DNA of 57,941 nt from Bifidobacterium breve (GTDB taxonomy: Bacteria; Actinomycetota; Acidimicrobiia; Acidimicrobiales; Acidimicrobilacustridaceae), in the NCBI GenBank assembly GCA_945860545.1, contig CAMAQM010000002.1:1-57941 (forward strand). The letters run 5' to 3'. The position numbers and the translations under genes are program-made. Below the pieces are notes generated by a model. That model worked only from the letters and a program-made list of their open reading frames with translations, was not told where the DNA came from and did not search any database. This document shows positions 44,798 through 55,031 of the stretch, piece after piece; position 1 is the first letter of the stretch, and every line of letters starts with the position of its first letter.

Positions 44798-47395
44798 GTG
44801 ACGACCGGACCCGGTGAGGAGCTCGTCGGGGAACTGGTCGACGCTCTGACCGTGGACGAGGCCGCGGCGCTGTGCGCCGGTTTCGACATGTGGCGCAACC
44901 ATCGGGTCAAGCGGTTGGGTCTTGGCGCCATCAAGGTCAGCGACGGCCCTGTCGGTGTGCGAGGCGACGGCCCCATCGGTTCGGGGACCCCGTCGGTGGT
45001 GCTGCCGTGTCCGACCGCCATGGGGGCGACATGGGATCCGGCGCTGGTGCGCTCGGCGGGGGAGGTCCTCGCCGACGAAGTCCGTGACCGCCAGGCGAGC
45101 GTGTTGTTGGCCCCGACGGTCAACCTGCACCGCACCCCGCTGGCCGGCCGGAACTTCGAGTGCTTCTCCGAGGACCCCCACCTCACCGCTGAGCTGGCCG
45201 CCGCGTACATCGACGGTGTGCAGTCGTCGGGGGTTTCGGCGTGTGTGAAGCATTTCGTGGCCAACGACCAGGAGTGGGAGCGCCACTCGATCAGCGCCGA
45301 GGTGTCCGAGCGGGCGTTGCGCGAGCTGTACCTGTTGCCCTTCGAGGTGGCGGTGACCCGTGCACGGGTGTGGATGGTCATGAGTGCCTACAACCGTCTT
45401 GGCGGCACGTTCTGCAGTGAGCACCGCTGGTTGCTCACCGACGTCCTGCGGGGGGAGTGGGGGTTCGACGGAGCGGTGGTGTCCGACTGGGGTGGTACCC
45501 ACAGCACCGTCCCGGCCGCCCTAGGCGGTCTCGACTGGCAGATGCCCGGACCTCCGACCCGATTCGGCCCGCCCCTGGCCGACGCGGTGCGGGCCGGGGA
45601 GGTCCCCGAAGATGTGGTGCGGGCCATGGCGGCGAACGTGCTCGGTGTGGCGCGACGCACGTCGCTGCTCGACGGCGAGCGCACGCCCGGCGAGGTGTCA
45701 CCCGAGTCGCCTGAACGCAGCGTGGATCGCCCCGAGGCTCGCGCCGTCGCCCGCCGCATCGCCGCGGCGTCCATGGTGCTGCTCGGCAACCGCGACGGAG
45801 CGCTTCCGCTCGACCCGGTTCCGGCGAGCATCGCCGTGGTTGGCCCCAGCGCCAACCTCGCCTGGGTCCAGGGAGGCGGGAGCGCGCAGTTGAACCCGCG
45901 TTCCACCGTCACGCCACTCGAGGGCATCGTGGCCCGGTTCAGCCCAGTGGGATCGGCTGTGGTCCACGAACCCGGGGTGTTGTCGGTGCGCTCCATGCCG
46001 TTGTTGGATCGGCGGCACCTCGAGGCTCTCGCGGCGGAGTCCCCCGGGGTCGCCGCGGCCATGACCGGACCTCACGACGAGTTCTTCCTGACCGCCGAGT
46101 ACTACGACAACCCCGAGTTCGCTGGTGCGCCGGTGTCGGTGGTGCCCATGCGGGCGGCGACCACCATGTGGGGCGGTGTGCTCCCACCGGGCATCGAAGG
46201 CACCTACTGGGCGCGGTGGCGGGCCACGTTCGTCACCCCCGCCGACGTCCCTGAGGGGGCGAGCGTGCGGTTCGGCATCACGAGTGCGGGACCGAGCCGG
46301 TTGTGGGTGGACGGTACCGAGGTGTGCTCGTTGTGGGATGAGCGCACCCCGGGCGAATCGTTCTTCGGTTTGGGGAGTGTTGAGGTGACCGCCGATGTGG
46401 CGGCGGAACCCGGCGCCCGCCTCGAGGTGGTGTTCGAGTTGTCCAACGATGGCAGTCCGTTCGTGAGTGCCGGGCAGGTGGGGGCGGGCATCGTCCCGCC
46501 ACCCGACGGTGTGCAACGGGCCGTGGCCGCCGCAGCCGGTGCGGACGTTGCGGTGGTGGTCGTCGGCCTGGACCACGACACCGAGACCGAGGCACGTGAC
46601 CGCACCACTCTCGCCCTGCCCCCCGAACAGGACGACCTGGTGCGGGCGGTGGCGGCGGTAAACGAACGCACCGTGGTGGTGGTGAACGCCGGGGCCCCGG
46701 TGCTGATGCCGTGGCGTGACGAGGTCGCTGCAGTGGTGCAGATGTGGTACCCGGGTATGGAAGGCGGACATGCCCTCGCCGACGTGCTGTCAGGTGACGT
46801 GAACCCGTCAGGTCGGCTCCCCACGACGTTCCCCGCCGAACTGTCCGACACCGCAGCGCACCACGCGGGGAACCCCGCCCACTATCCGGGGGTGGACGGG
46901 CAGGTGCACTACGACGAAGGGGTCTTCATCGGGTACCGGTGGTTCGACGCTCGCGACCTCACCCCGCAGTGGTGCTTCGGCCACGGGTTGTCCTACACAC
47001 GCTTTGAATATCGCGACGTTGAGCTCAACGTGGTGGACCCGCCCAGCGCCGGGCCGCTGTCACCCGACGAGCGTCCCGGTGGTGAGCCGGTGGTCGAGGT
47101 GTCGGTGACGGTGGCCAACATCGGGGACCGTGACGGGCACGAGGTGGTGCAGGTATACGTGGCGCCGCCCGTCGGGGATCTGGCCCGACCTCGGCGGGAA
47201 CTGCGCGGATTCACCCGCGTGTTCGTGCCCGCCGGTGGCCAGGTGCGGGTCAGCATCCCGCTCGATCGACGTGCGTTGGCGGCGTGGGACCCCGATGCAG
47301 GGGGATGGGTGGTGGCCGCAGGCACCCACCACGTCGAGGTCGGGGCCTCGTCGCGCGACCTGCGGGCGTCGGCGTCCTTCGACGTCGCCCCGTGA
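44798..47395 (+). CDS. Glycoside hydrolase family 3 (beta-glucosidase-like) with PA14 insert
   Basis: Hydrolyses beta-linked glycosides. The 865 residues follow the GH3 order: catalytic barrel with APTVNLHRTPLAGRNFE (near 105-121), KHFVANDQE and nucleophile Asp230 in VVSDWGG; then the sandwich domain with a PA14-like insertion (about 430-560, around GIEGTYWARWRATFVTPADV); and a C-terminal fibronectin III-like domain with DGHEVVQVYVAPP. No signal peptide or membrane segment is seen, so it appears cytosolic. GTG 44798 lies seven bases after sucD, so it could be co-transcribed. Substrate is not known. Confidence 0.9.
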   Translation: MTTGPGEELVGELVDALTVDEAAALCAGFDMWRNHRVKRLGLGAIKVSDGPVGVRGDGPIGSGTPSVVLPCPTAMGATWDPALVRSAGEVLADEVRDRQASVLLAPTVNLHRTPLAGRNFECFSEDPHLTAELAAAYIDGVQSSGVSACVKHFVANDQEWERHSISAEVSERALRELYLLPFEVAVTRARVWMVMSAYNRLGGTFCSEHRWLLTDVLRGEWGFDGAVVSDWGGTHSTVPAALGGLDWQMPGPPTRFGPPLADAVRAGEVPEDVVRAMAANVLGVARRTSLLDGERTPGEVSPESPERSVDRPEARAVARRIAAASMVLLGNRDGALPLDPVPASIAVVGPSANLAWVQGGGSAQLNPRSTVTPLEGIVARFSPVGSAVVHEPGVLSVRSMPLLDRRHLEALAAESPGVAAAMTGPHDEFFLTAEYYDNPEFAGAPVSVVPMRAATTMWGGVLPPGIEGTYWARWRATFVTPADVPEGASVRFGITSAGPSRLWVDGTEVCSLWDERTPGESFFGLGSVEVTADVAAEPGARLEVVFELSNDGSPFVSAGQVGAGIVPPPDGVQRAVAAAAGADVAVVVVGLDHDTETEARDRTTLALPPEQDDLVRAVAAVNERTVVVVNAGAPVLMPWRDEVAAVVQMWYPGMEGGHALADVLSGDVNPSGRLPTTFPAELSDTAAHHAGNPAHYPGVDGQVHYDEGVFIGYRWFDARDLTPQWCFGHGLSYTRFEYRDVELNVVDPPSAGPLSPDERPGGEPVVEVSVTVANIGDRDGHEVVQVYVAPPVGDLARPRRELRGFTRVFVPAGGQVRVSIPLDRRALAAWDPDAGGWVVAAGTHHVEVGASSRDLRASASFDVAP

Positions 47396-47397
47396 GC

Positions 47398-47432
47398 CGT
47401 CCCGTCGGGACGAGCGGACCCGGCACCGGGTC
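47398..47432 (+). terminator. Double hairpin after the GH3 gene
   Basis: Two adjacent hairpins: CGTCCC/GGGACG (47398-47403 and 47407-47412) and GACCCGG/CCGGGTC (47417-47423 and 47426-47432). They separate the GH3 gene from purN and are likely terminators without T-runs. Confidence 0.6.
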
Positions 47433-47465
47433 AAGGGGTCGTGGGTGACTGGTAGCGTGCCGCCG

Positions 47466-48065
47466 ATGCGGGTGACGGTGCTGGCTTCTGGTTCGGGGAC
47501 GATCCTCAACGCCATGTGTGCCCGAGGGGTGCCGGTGACACTCGTCATCGTCGACCGGCCGTGTGGGGCGACGGCGGTGGCCGACGCCAACGGTGTCCCG
47601 TGGCAATTGGTGGAACGCACCACCTACGGCACGGACTTCGACCGGGTCGGCTACTCCACCGACGTCGCGACGGCACTCACCGAAGCCGACACCGACCTCG
47701 TCGTCATGGCCGGGTTCGGCACCATTTTGGCCACGCCGGTCTTCGACGCCTTCGGGGGCCGGATCCTCAACACCCATCCGGCGCTGCTTCCGGCGTTCAA
47801 AGGCTGGCATGCCGTGGACGAGGCGTTGGCGGCGGGGGTGAAGGTGACGGGATGCACGGTGCACGTCGCCACCGAGTCGGTCGACGACGGCCCCATCCTC
47901 GCCCAACAGGCCGTCGACGTCCTCCCCGACGACACCGTCGACACGCTTCATGAACGCATCAAGGAAGTTGAGCGCCGGCTCTATGTCGACACGGTGCTCG
48001 ACGTGGTGGCCAACGGTGGGGTGCGCACCGGTGGAGACAGCGGAAGTGAGACGAACGATGACTGA
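47466..48065 (+). CDS. purN: Phosphoribosylglycinamide formyltransferase
   Basis: Formylates GAR using 10-formyl-tetrahydrofolate in purine synthesis. The 199-residue product has the start RVTVLASGSGTILNAM, Asn102 and His104 in ILNTHPALLPAFKGWHAV, and Asp140 in SVDDGPILAQQAV, the expected catalytic set. ATG 47466 lies seven bases after TAGCGT (47453-47458), a leaderless arrangement. A longer frame runs upstream into the GH3 gene and is rejected. The stop is followed by purH. Confidence 0.94.
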   Translation: MRVTVLASGSGTILNAMCARGVPVTLVIVDRPCGATAVADANGVPWQLVERTTYGTDFDRVGYSTDVATALTEADTDLVVMAGFGTILATPVFDAFGGRILNTHPALLPAFKGWHAVDEALAAGVKVTGCTVHVATESVDDGPILAQQAVDVLPDDTVDTLHERIKEVERRLYVDTVLDVVANGGVRTGGDSGSETNDD

Positions 48066-48078
48066 GGAGAGGAAACAG

Positions 48079-49596
48079 ATGCGGGCGTTGCTGTCGGTGT
48101 ACGACAAGACCGGGATCACCGAGCTGGCAGCGGTGCTCGCCGACGCCGGATGGGAACTGCTGTCGAGCGGCGGGACGGCGGCGGCCATCGCCGACGCCGG
48201 TCTCGAGGTCACCGACGTGGCCGACCTCACCGGGTTCCCCCCCATCCTCGGGCACCGGGTGGTGACCCTCCACCCCCGGGTGCACGGCGGCATCCTCGCC
48301 GACACCGACGACGCCGAGCATCTCGCCGACATGGCCACCCACGGGATCGAGCCGATCCATCTGGTCGTGGTCAACCTGTACCCGTTCTCGTCGAACCCGT
48401 CGGTGGAACTCATCGACATCGGTGGACCGGCAATGGTTCGTGCCGCAGCGAAGAACCACGCCCACGTGGCCGTCGTCGTCGACCCTGCGGACTACGCCAC
48501 GGTGGCTGACGAGGTGCGTGCCACCGGCTCGGTGCAACCCGCCACCCGTCGACGCCTGGCGGCACGAGCCTTCGAGGTGACCGCCGCTTACGACCGCGAG
48601 GTGGTCGAGTGGTTGCGCTCCGACGACACAACCGCGGACGTGTTGCCCGAACGCATCGAGGTGCGTCTGACCCGGGCCCAGGTGTTGCGCTACGGCGAGA
48701 ACCCCCATCAGGCCGGCGCCCGGTACGTCGCCACCGACCCCACCGGTGCCCCGGTGGGGGGCTGGTGGGACACGGTGGTCCAACACGGCGGCAAGGACAT
48801 GAGCTACCTCAACGTGTGGGACGCCGAGGCGGCATGGCGGCTGGTTCACGAACTCGGCGAGAACCCCGCAGTGGTGGTGATCAAGCACGCCAACCCGTGC
48901 GGGGTTGCGGTGGCGTCCGACATCACGACGGCGTGGCGCAACGCCCACGAGTGTGACCCGGTGAGCGCGTTCGGGGGCATCGTGGCGGTGAACCGGCCGG
49001 TCACCGCAGCGATGGCCGAAGGTCTCGCCGAGATCTTCACCGAGGTGCTCATCGCCCCCGGGTTCGACGATGACGCCCTGCTGCGTCTGTTGGAGAAGCG
49101 GAATCTCCGGGTGCTCGAGGCGGCCTCTCCCGGGCCGGCGGGGCTGTCCATCCGACTGATCGATGGTGGTGCGCTGGTGCAGACCCCTGACGCCGTGGGG
49201 GCGGACCCCACCAGTTGGCAGGTCGTCACCCAACGCCAACCGACGCCAGCCCAGCTCGCTGACGCCGTGCTGGCCCAGCGGGTGGTGGCCCGGGTCGGAT
49301 CCAACGCCATCGTCCTCGTCAACGACGGTGCGGCCGTGGGGATCGGGGCGGGTCAGCAGAACCGGCGCGACGCAGGGCGGATTGCCTGCGAGAAGGCGGC
49401 TGGCCGCGCCCGGGGTGGGGTGTACGCCTCCGACGCCTTCTTCCCGTTCGCCGACGGTCTCGACGGTGCCGTGGAAGCCGGTGCCGCGCTCGTGGTGCAG
49501 CCGGGTGGGTCCGTACGGGACGAGGAGGTGGTGGCCCGGGCCGACGCCGAGGGTCTCGCCATGGTGTTCACCGGGGAACGCCACTTCCGCCACTGA
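48079..49596 (+). CDS. purH: Bifunctional AICAR transformylase / IMP cyclohydrolase
   Basis: Performs the last two steps to IMP. The N-terminal cyclohydrolase part (about 1-190) starts MRALLSVYDKTGITELAAVL and has HPRVHGGIL and NLYPF; the transformylase part has the KHANPCGVAVASD motif (near 271-283) and the closing AFFPFADGLDGAVEAGA. The 505 residues are normal. I start at ATG 48079, five bases after GGAGAGGA (48066-48073), not at ATG 48058, which overlaps purN. It forms a purine operon with purN. Confidence 0.96.
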   Translation: MRALLSVYDKTGITELAAVLADAGWELLSSGGTAAAIADAGLEVTDVADLTGFPPILGHRVVTLHPRVHGGILADTDDAEHLADMATHGIEPIHLVVVNLYPFSSNPSVELIDIGGPAMVRAAAKNHAHVAVVVDPADYATVADEVRATGSVQPATRRRLAARAFEVTAAYDREVVEWLRSDDTTADVLPERIEVRLTRAQVLRYGENPHQAGARYVATDPTGAPVGGWWDTVVQHGGKDMSYLNVWDAEAAWRLVHELGENPAVVVIKHANPCGVAVASDITTAWRNAHECDPVSAFGGIVAVNRPVTAAMAEGLAEIFTEVLIAPGFDDDALLRLLEKRNLRVLEAASPGPAGLSIRLIDGGALVQTPDAVGADPTSWQVVTQRQPTPAQLADAVLAQRVVARVGSNAIVLVNDGAAVGIGAGQQNRRDAGRIACEKAAGRARGGVYASDAFFPFADGLDGAVEAGAALVVQPGGSVRDEEVVARADAEGLAMVFTGERHFRH

Positions 49597-49599
49597 GGG

Positions 49600-49629
49600 T
49601 TCGGCCGACGGTCGGACCCCCGTTAGGCT
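49600..49629 (+). promoter_or_regulatory. Promoter of folD-metF
   Basis: TTCGGC (49600-49605), 18 bases, TAGGCT (49624-49629), then seven bases to GTG 49637. The spacing indicates a leaderless message. Confidence 0.6.
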
Positions 49630-49636
49630 CCGGGTC

Positions 49637-50497
49637 GTGACTGCCCAAGTGCTCGACGGTGAGGTGGTGGCGGCCCGGGTGCGTGCCGAGGTCGCCCAAC
49701 GGGTCGACGCGCTCGCCGCCCGTGGGATCACCCCGGGGCTCGGGACGTTGCTCGTCGGCGACGACGGGCCCTCGGCCCGTTACGTGGCGATGAAACAGCA
49801 GGACTGTGCGGCGGTGGGGATCGCCTCGCACCACGTCCACCTTCCTGCGGACGCCACCCAGGCCGACGTGGTCGACGTGGTGACCCGATTCAACGACGAC
49901 CCCGCCGTCGACGCCTACATCATGCAGTACCCGTTCCCCGCCCACCTTGACTACGAGTCGGCGCTGTTGGCGGTGGATCCGGTCAAGGATGCCGACGGGT
50001 TGCACCCGGTGAACCTGGGGCGGCTCGTCCAGGGGGTACCGACGGTGTTGCCGTGCACCCCGGCGGGAATTCTGCGACTCCTCGCCGACCACGGGGTCAC
50101 GGTGTCGGGCCGGCACGTGGTGGTCATCGGCCGTGGTCTCACCATTGGTCGACCGCTGGCGAACCTGTTGACCCTCAAGCGGCCTGACGCCAACGCTGCG
50201 GTCACCGTGGTGCACACCGGGGTGGCCGACCTGGGGTCCATCACCCGCACGGCGGATGTGATCGTGGCGGCCGCAGGTTCCCCAGGTCTCGTCACTGCCG
50301 ACATGGTCGCCCCCGGAGCGGTGGTGGTCGCCGCCGGCGTGAGTTTCAACGGCGGGAAAGTCGTCTCCGACGTGGACGACGGCGTAGCCGAGGTGGCGTC
50401 GTGGCTGTCGCCTCGTATCGGCGGGGTGGGGCCGATGACACGGGCGATGCTGCTCGACAACACGGTCAGTGCCGCTGAGGTGGGCCGCGGGTCATGA
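49637..50497 (+). CDS. folD: Methylene-tetrahydrofolate dehydrogenase / cyclohydrolase
   Basis: Supplies 10-formyl-tetrahydrofolate to PurN and PurH. The 286 residues have the catalytic Lys in ARYVAMKQQDCAAVGI (near 47-62), KDADGLHPVNLGRL, LPCTPAGILRLL and the NADP loop VVIGRGLTIGRPLANLL (near 162-178). This GRG loop is the usual actinobacterial version. The start is GTG 49637. Downstream metF overlaps by four bases. Confidence 0.96.
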   Translation: MTAQVLDGEVVAARVRAEVAQRVDALAARGITPGLGTLLVGDDGPSARYVAMKQQDCAAVGIASHHVHLPADATQADVVDVVTRFNDDPAVDAYIMQYPFPAHLDYESALLAVDPVKDADGLHPVNLGRLVQGVPTVLPCTPAGILRLLADHGVTVSGRHVVVIGRGLTIGRPLANLLTLKRPDANAAVTVVHTGVADLGSITRTADVIVAAAGSPGLVTADMVAPGAVVVAAGVSFNGGKVVSDVDDGVAEVASWLSPRIGGVGPMTRAMLLDNTVSAAEVGRGS

Positions 50498-51351
50498 CCC
50501 GCATCGACGCGCTCCTCGCCGCAGGCCCGACGTTCTCCTTTGAGGTGTTCCCACCCAAGACCCCCGAAGGGCGTGAGCAGCTCGACCTGGCGCTCGACGA
50601 GCTCGCTGTGGTCAACCCGTCGTTCGTGTCGGTGACCTACGGGGCGGGGGGAAGCACCCGGGACCTGACCCGTGACCTCGTCATCGACATCCAGAGTCGC
50701 ACCGGTATCCCATCGATGGCGCACCTGACCTGTGTCGCCCACCGGCGTGACGAACTGCTTGAACTCGTTGAGGACTATCGCCGGGCAGGGATCGAGAACC
50801 TGTTGGCACTCGGTGGCGACCCTCCCGCCGACGGTTCCGACGTGCCGGGCGAGTTGACCTACGCCAACGAACTCGTGTCTCTCGTGGCTGAGGTCGGCGG
50901 GTTCTGTGTGGGGGTGGCGGCCCAACCCGAGCTGCACCCCCGCTCGACGGATCGTGCCAGCGACCGACGGCACCTTGCCGACAAGTTGGCCATGGCCGAT
51001 TTCGCCGTCACCCAGTTCTTCTTTGAGGTCGAGCACTACCTGTCGATGGTCGACGAACTGACCGCTTTGGGGGTCGACAAACCCGTCATTCCAGGAATCA
51101 TGCCGGTGACGAACCTCGCTGCCGTTGACCGCATGGCGGCCATGTCAGGTGCGGCGTTCCCCGCCCACGTGCACGCCCGGTTCGAACCCTTCGCCGACGA
51201 TCCCGAGGCGGTGCGTCGCATCGGGATCGAGCTGGCCTCCGAACTCTCCGCTGCGCTGCTCGCTGCGGGGGCGCCCGGCCTGCACGTGTACTCGCTGAAC
51301 CGGTCGGCGGCCACGGCGGCCATCCACGCCAATCTCGGTATCGGTCGCTGA
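50494..51351 (+). CDS. metF: Methylenetetrahydrofolate reductase
   Basis: FAD enzyme that reduces 5,10-methylene- to 5-methyl-tetrahydrofolate for methionine synthesis. The 285-residue protein has FSFEVFPPKTPEGREQL (near 14-30), FVSVTYGAGGSTRD, GIENLLALGGDPPADG and QFFFEVEHYL (near 173-182). ATG 50494 lies in the folD stop (ATGA). The two enzymes therefore split the same folate pool between purines and methionine. Confidence 0.96.
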   Translation: MTRIDALLAAGPTFSFEVFPPKTPEGREQLDLALDELAVVNPSFVSVTYGAGGSTRDLTRDLVIDIQSRTGIPSMAHLTCVAHRRDELLELVEDYRRAGIENLLALGGDPPADGSDVPGELTYANELVSLVAEVGGFCVGVAAQPELHPRSTDRASDRRHLADKLAMADFAVTQFFFEVEHYLSMVDELTALGVDKPVIPGIMPVTNLAAVDRMAAMSGAAFPAHVHARFEPFADDPEAVRRIGIELASELSAALLAAGAPGLHVYSLNRSAATAAIHANLGIGR

Positions 51352-51389
51352 ACAGCGCCGCTCGTGTGCCCCCGACGGCATGGGGTGGG

Positions 51390-51395
51390 TAGGGT
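51390..51395 (+). promoter_or_regulatory. -10 box upstream of the mini-ORF and aldehyde dehydrogenase
   Basis: TAGGGT at 51390-51395, seven bases before GTG 51403, matches the leaderless pattern of this window. The -35 is weak (GTGCCC at 51366-51371). Confidence 0.4.
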
Positions 51396-51402
51396 GCTTG
51401 GC

Positions 51403-51432
51403 GTGTCGCCGCTGGGTGACGACGGGAGGTGA
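51403..51432 (+). CDS. Possible 9-residue leader peptide
   Basis: GTG 51403 opens a frame reading MSPLGDDGR that stops at TGA 51430-51432, three bases before the aldehyde dehydrogenase start and in the same frame. The stop overlaps the GGGAGGTGA ribosome-binding site of that gene. With a -10 box seven bases upstream, a leaderless mini-ORF that couples translation of the downstream gene is plausible. It is too short for any homology test. Confidence 0.4.
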   Translation: MSPLGDDGR

Positions 51433-51435
51433 ACG

Positions 51436-52884
<1,449 letters not shown>

Positions 52885-52899
52885 CCCGCCGGGTGCGTC

Positions 52900-53775
52900 T
52901 CAGCCCTGTGCGGCGATGGCCTCAGCCACGGCGAGGACCCGTCGGGCGTTGTCGACGTGGAGATTTTCGATCATGCGGCCGTCGACGGTGACGACACCCT
53001 TGCCTTCGGCGCGTGCGGTGTCCCACGCCTCGATGACCTTGCGGGACTGCTCAATCTCGTCTTCAGACGGGGCGAAGATCCGGTTGCACGGTTCGAGCTG
53101 GCTCGGATGGATGAGGGTCTTGCCGTCGAAGCCCATGCGGGCACCCTGCTCACATTCCGCAGCGAAACCGTCCTCGTTCTTGATGTCGTTGTAGACCCCG
53201 TCGAGGATCACCTTGCCCGCAGCGCGGGCGGCGATCAGGCAGTGCGACAACGAGAACAGCAGCGGTTCGCGCCCGGGCACATGGGTGGCGTGCAGTTCCT
53301 TGGTGATGTCGTTGGTGCCCATGACCAACACGGCGAGACGTTCCGACGAGGCGCAAATGTCCGCTGCGTTGAGGATGCCGGCGGGGGTTTCGAGCATGGC
53401 CCAGATGCGGGTGCGCTCCGGTGCCCCACCCTCAGTCAGGAGCCGCTCGATGGTGGCGATGTCGTCCACCGAGGCGACCTTGGGGACCAGCACGGCGTCG
53501 GGTCCCACGGCGGCCGCTGCCCGGATGTCGTCAGGGCCCCACGTGGTGTCGAGCCCGTTGGCCCGGATGGCGATCTCGCGGTGCCCGTAGGCGCCCGAGG
53601 CGGCCGCCTCGCACACCCGGTCGCGAGCCTCGAGTTTGGCGTCGGGGGCGACAGCGTCCTCAAGGTCGAGGATCAGTGCGTCGGCAGCCAACGTCTGGGC
53701 CTTCTCGAGCGCCCGGGCGTTGGCTCCCGGCATGTACAACACGGACCGTCGGGGTCGCAGGTCATCGGTGGTCAT
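52900..53775 (-). CDS. CitE-like HpcH/HpaI aldolase/lyase
   Basis: A 291-residue lyase of the CitE branch, which cleaves or makes C-C bonds of acyl-CoA substrates with a magnesium-bound enolate. Motifs are RSVLYMPGANARALEKA at the start, LILDLEDAVAPDAKLEARD (near 34-52, with metal ligands), VPKVASVDD and GFDGKTLIHPSQLE (near 216-229). GGAGG lies five bases before ATG 53775. It is the second gene of a two-gene operon, 33 bases after its paralogue. The substrate may be a malyl- or citramalyl-CoA, unproven. Confidence 0.88.
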   Translation of the reverse strand: MTTDDLRPRRSVLYMPGANARALEKAQTLAADALILDLEDAVAPDAKLEARDRVCEAAASGAYGHREIAIRANGLDTTWGPDDIRAAAAVGPDAVLVPKVASVDDIATIERLLTEGGAPERTRIWAMLETPAGILNAADICASSERLAVLVMGTNDITKELHATHVPGREPLLFSLSHCLIAARAAGKVILDGVYNDIKNEDGFAAECEQGARMGFDGKTLIHPSQLEPCNRIFAPSEDEIEQSRKVIEAWDTARAEGKGVVTVDGRMIENLHVDNARRVLAVAEAIAAQG

Positions 53776-53808
53776 GGCGTCCTCCAGTGCGTGGTGGCCG
53801 GTTGCGGA

Positions 53809-54858
53809 TCACAAACCGTAGGCGGCGGCGAGATCGGGGTCCCGTTCAGCGAGCGAACGGGCCAGGTCCACAAGGACCCGGCACTGTTTCACCGTGGCGT
53901 CGTCTTGCATTTTGCCGTCCAACATGACCGCCCCGGTGCCGTCACCCATGGCGTCAATGACCCGCACCGCCCACGCCACGTCGTCGGGGTCGGGGGAGAA
54001 CACCTTGCGGGCAATGTCGATCTGCACGGGGTGGAGGGTCCACGTGCCGACACAACCCAACAGGTACGCGTTGCGGAACTGGTCCTCACACGCCACCGTG
54101 TCGGCGATGTCGCCGAAGGGGCCGTAGTAGGGGAGGATGCCCGACGCCCGGCAGGCGTCGACCATGCGGGCGATGGTGTAGTGCCACAGGTCCTGTTGGG
54201 CGGTGGTGCGGGGGCCCTCAATGTCGCCGTCGACGGGGTCGGTGCGCACCAGGTACCCGGGGTGGCCGCCACCCACACGGGTCGTCTTCATGCGGCGGTC
54301 CGCAGCGAGGTCGGCCGGGCCGAGACTGAGGCCTTGCATCCGGGGACTGGCGGTGCAGATCTCCTCCACGCTGGCCACGCCGCGGGCGGTCTCCAAGATG
54401 GCGTGCACCAGAATCGGGCGGGTCAGCCCGGCGCGGGCCTCGAGTTGGGCGAGGAGGCGGTCCACGTAGTGGATGTCGTCTGGGCCTTCGACCTTGGGCA
54501 CCATGATCACATCGAGTCGGTCACCGACCTCGGTGACCAAGGTGATGAGGTCGTCGAGCACCCACGGGGAGTCGAGGCTGTTCACCCGGGTCCACAGCTG
54601 GGTGTCGCCGAGATCGACGGTGCGGGCCACCTCAACGAGTCCGGCCCGGGCTTCTTCTTTGCGGTCGGCGCTGATGGCGTCCTCGAGGTTGCCCAACAAC
54701 ACGTCGGCCTTGGCGGCCATGTCGGGGAGTTTGGCCACCATCTTGGGGTTCGACGGGTCGAAGAAGTGGATCATCCGCGACGGGCGCTGGGGTACCTCGC
54801 GCACCGGTTCGGGCGCTCCGACGGCGAGGGGCCGAAAGAAGTCCTTGGCACTGCGCAT
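53809..54858 (-). CDS. CitE-like HpcH/HpaI aldolase/lyase (second paralogue)
   Basis: A 349-residue paralogue of the neighbouring lyase, longer and closer to malyl-/beta-methylmalyl-CoA lyases. It has [31 protein letters not shown] (near 55-72), [19 protein letters not shown] and [16 protein letters not shown]. The end has [19 protein letters not shown] with the typical HP pair. I start at ATG 54858, six bases after AGGAGG; the longer frame to 54927 is rejected. Which of the two lyases has catalytic activity is open. Confidence 0.86.
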   Translation of the reverse strand: MRSAKDFFRPLAVGAPEPVREVPQRPSRMIHFFDPSNPKMVAKLPDMAAKADVLLGNLEDAISADRKEEARAGLVEVARTVDLGDTQLWTRVNSLDSPWVLDDLITLVTEVGDRLDVIMVPKVEGPDDIHYVDRLLAQLEARAGLTRPILVHAILETARGVASVEEICTASPRMQGLSLGPADLAADRRMKTTRVGGGHPGYLVRTDPVDGDIEGPRTTAQQDLWHYTIARMVDACRASGILPYYGPFGDIADTVACEDQFRNAYLLGCVGTWTLHPVQIDIARKVFSPDPDDVAWAVRVIDAMGDGTGAVMLDGKMQDDATVKQCRVLVDLARSLAERDPDLAAAYGL

Positions 54859-55017
54859 GGTCGCCTCCTGAGGCTGGGTGGTTGACCCGGCACCTCTCCG
54901 CCGGGTCGCACGATGTCGCTTCCGCACCCTACCGACCCGCCACAGGGGGCGGCGAACTCCGGGCGGTGGCCCGCCCGGGTGGTGCCGCAGCCAACTTGGT
55001 GCGGTTCACCGCGGCGG

Positions 55018-55031
55018 GGGACCATGGTCCC
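55018..55031. promoter_or_regulatory. Perfect palindrome at the ABC exporter start
   Basis: GGGACCATGGTCCC is a 14-base perfect palindrome ending at the base before GTG 55032. It contains a GACCAT that could act as a -10 box (55020-55025), with TTGGTG (54996-55001) 18 bases upstream. It could bind a dimeric regulator or be incidental. Confidence 0.4.

Noticed and set aside
48058..48081. ATG 48058 as purH start
   Set aside because: It overlaps the purN stop and has no good ribosome-binding site, whereas ATG 48079 follows GGAGAGGA.
52957..54885. 642-codon plus-strand frame
   Set aside because: Antisense to both CitE-like genes, which have clear family motifs and strong ribosome-binding sites.
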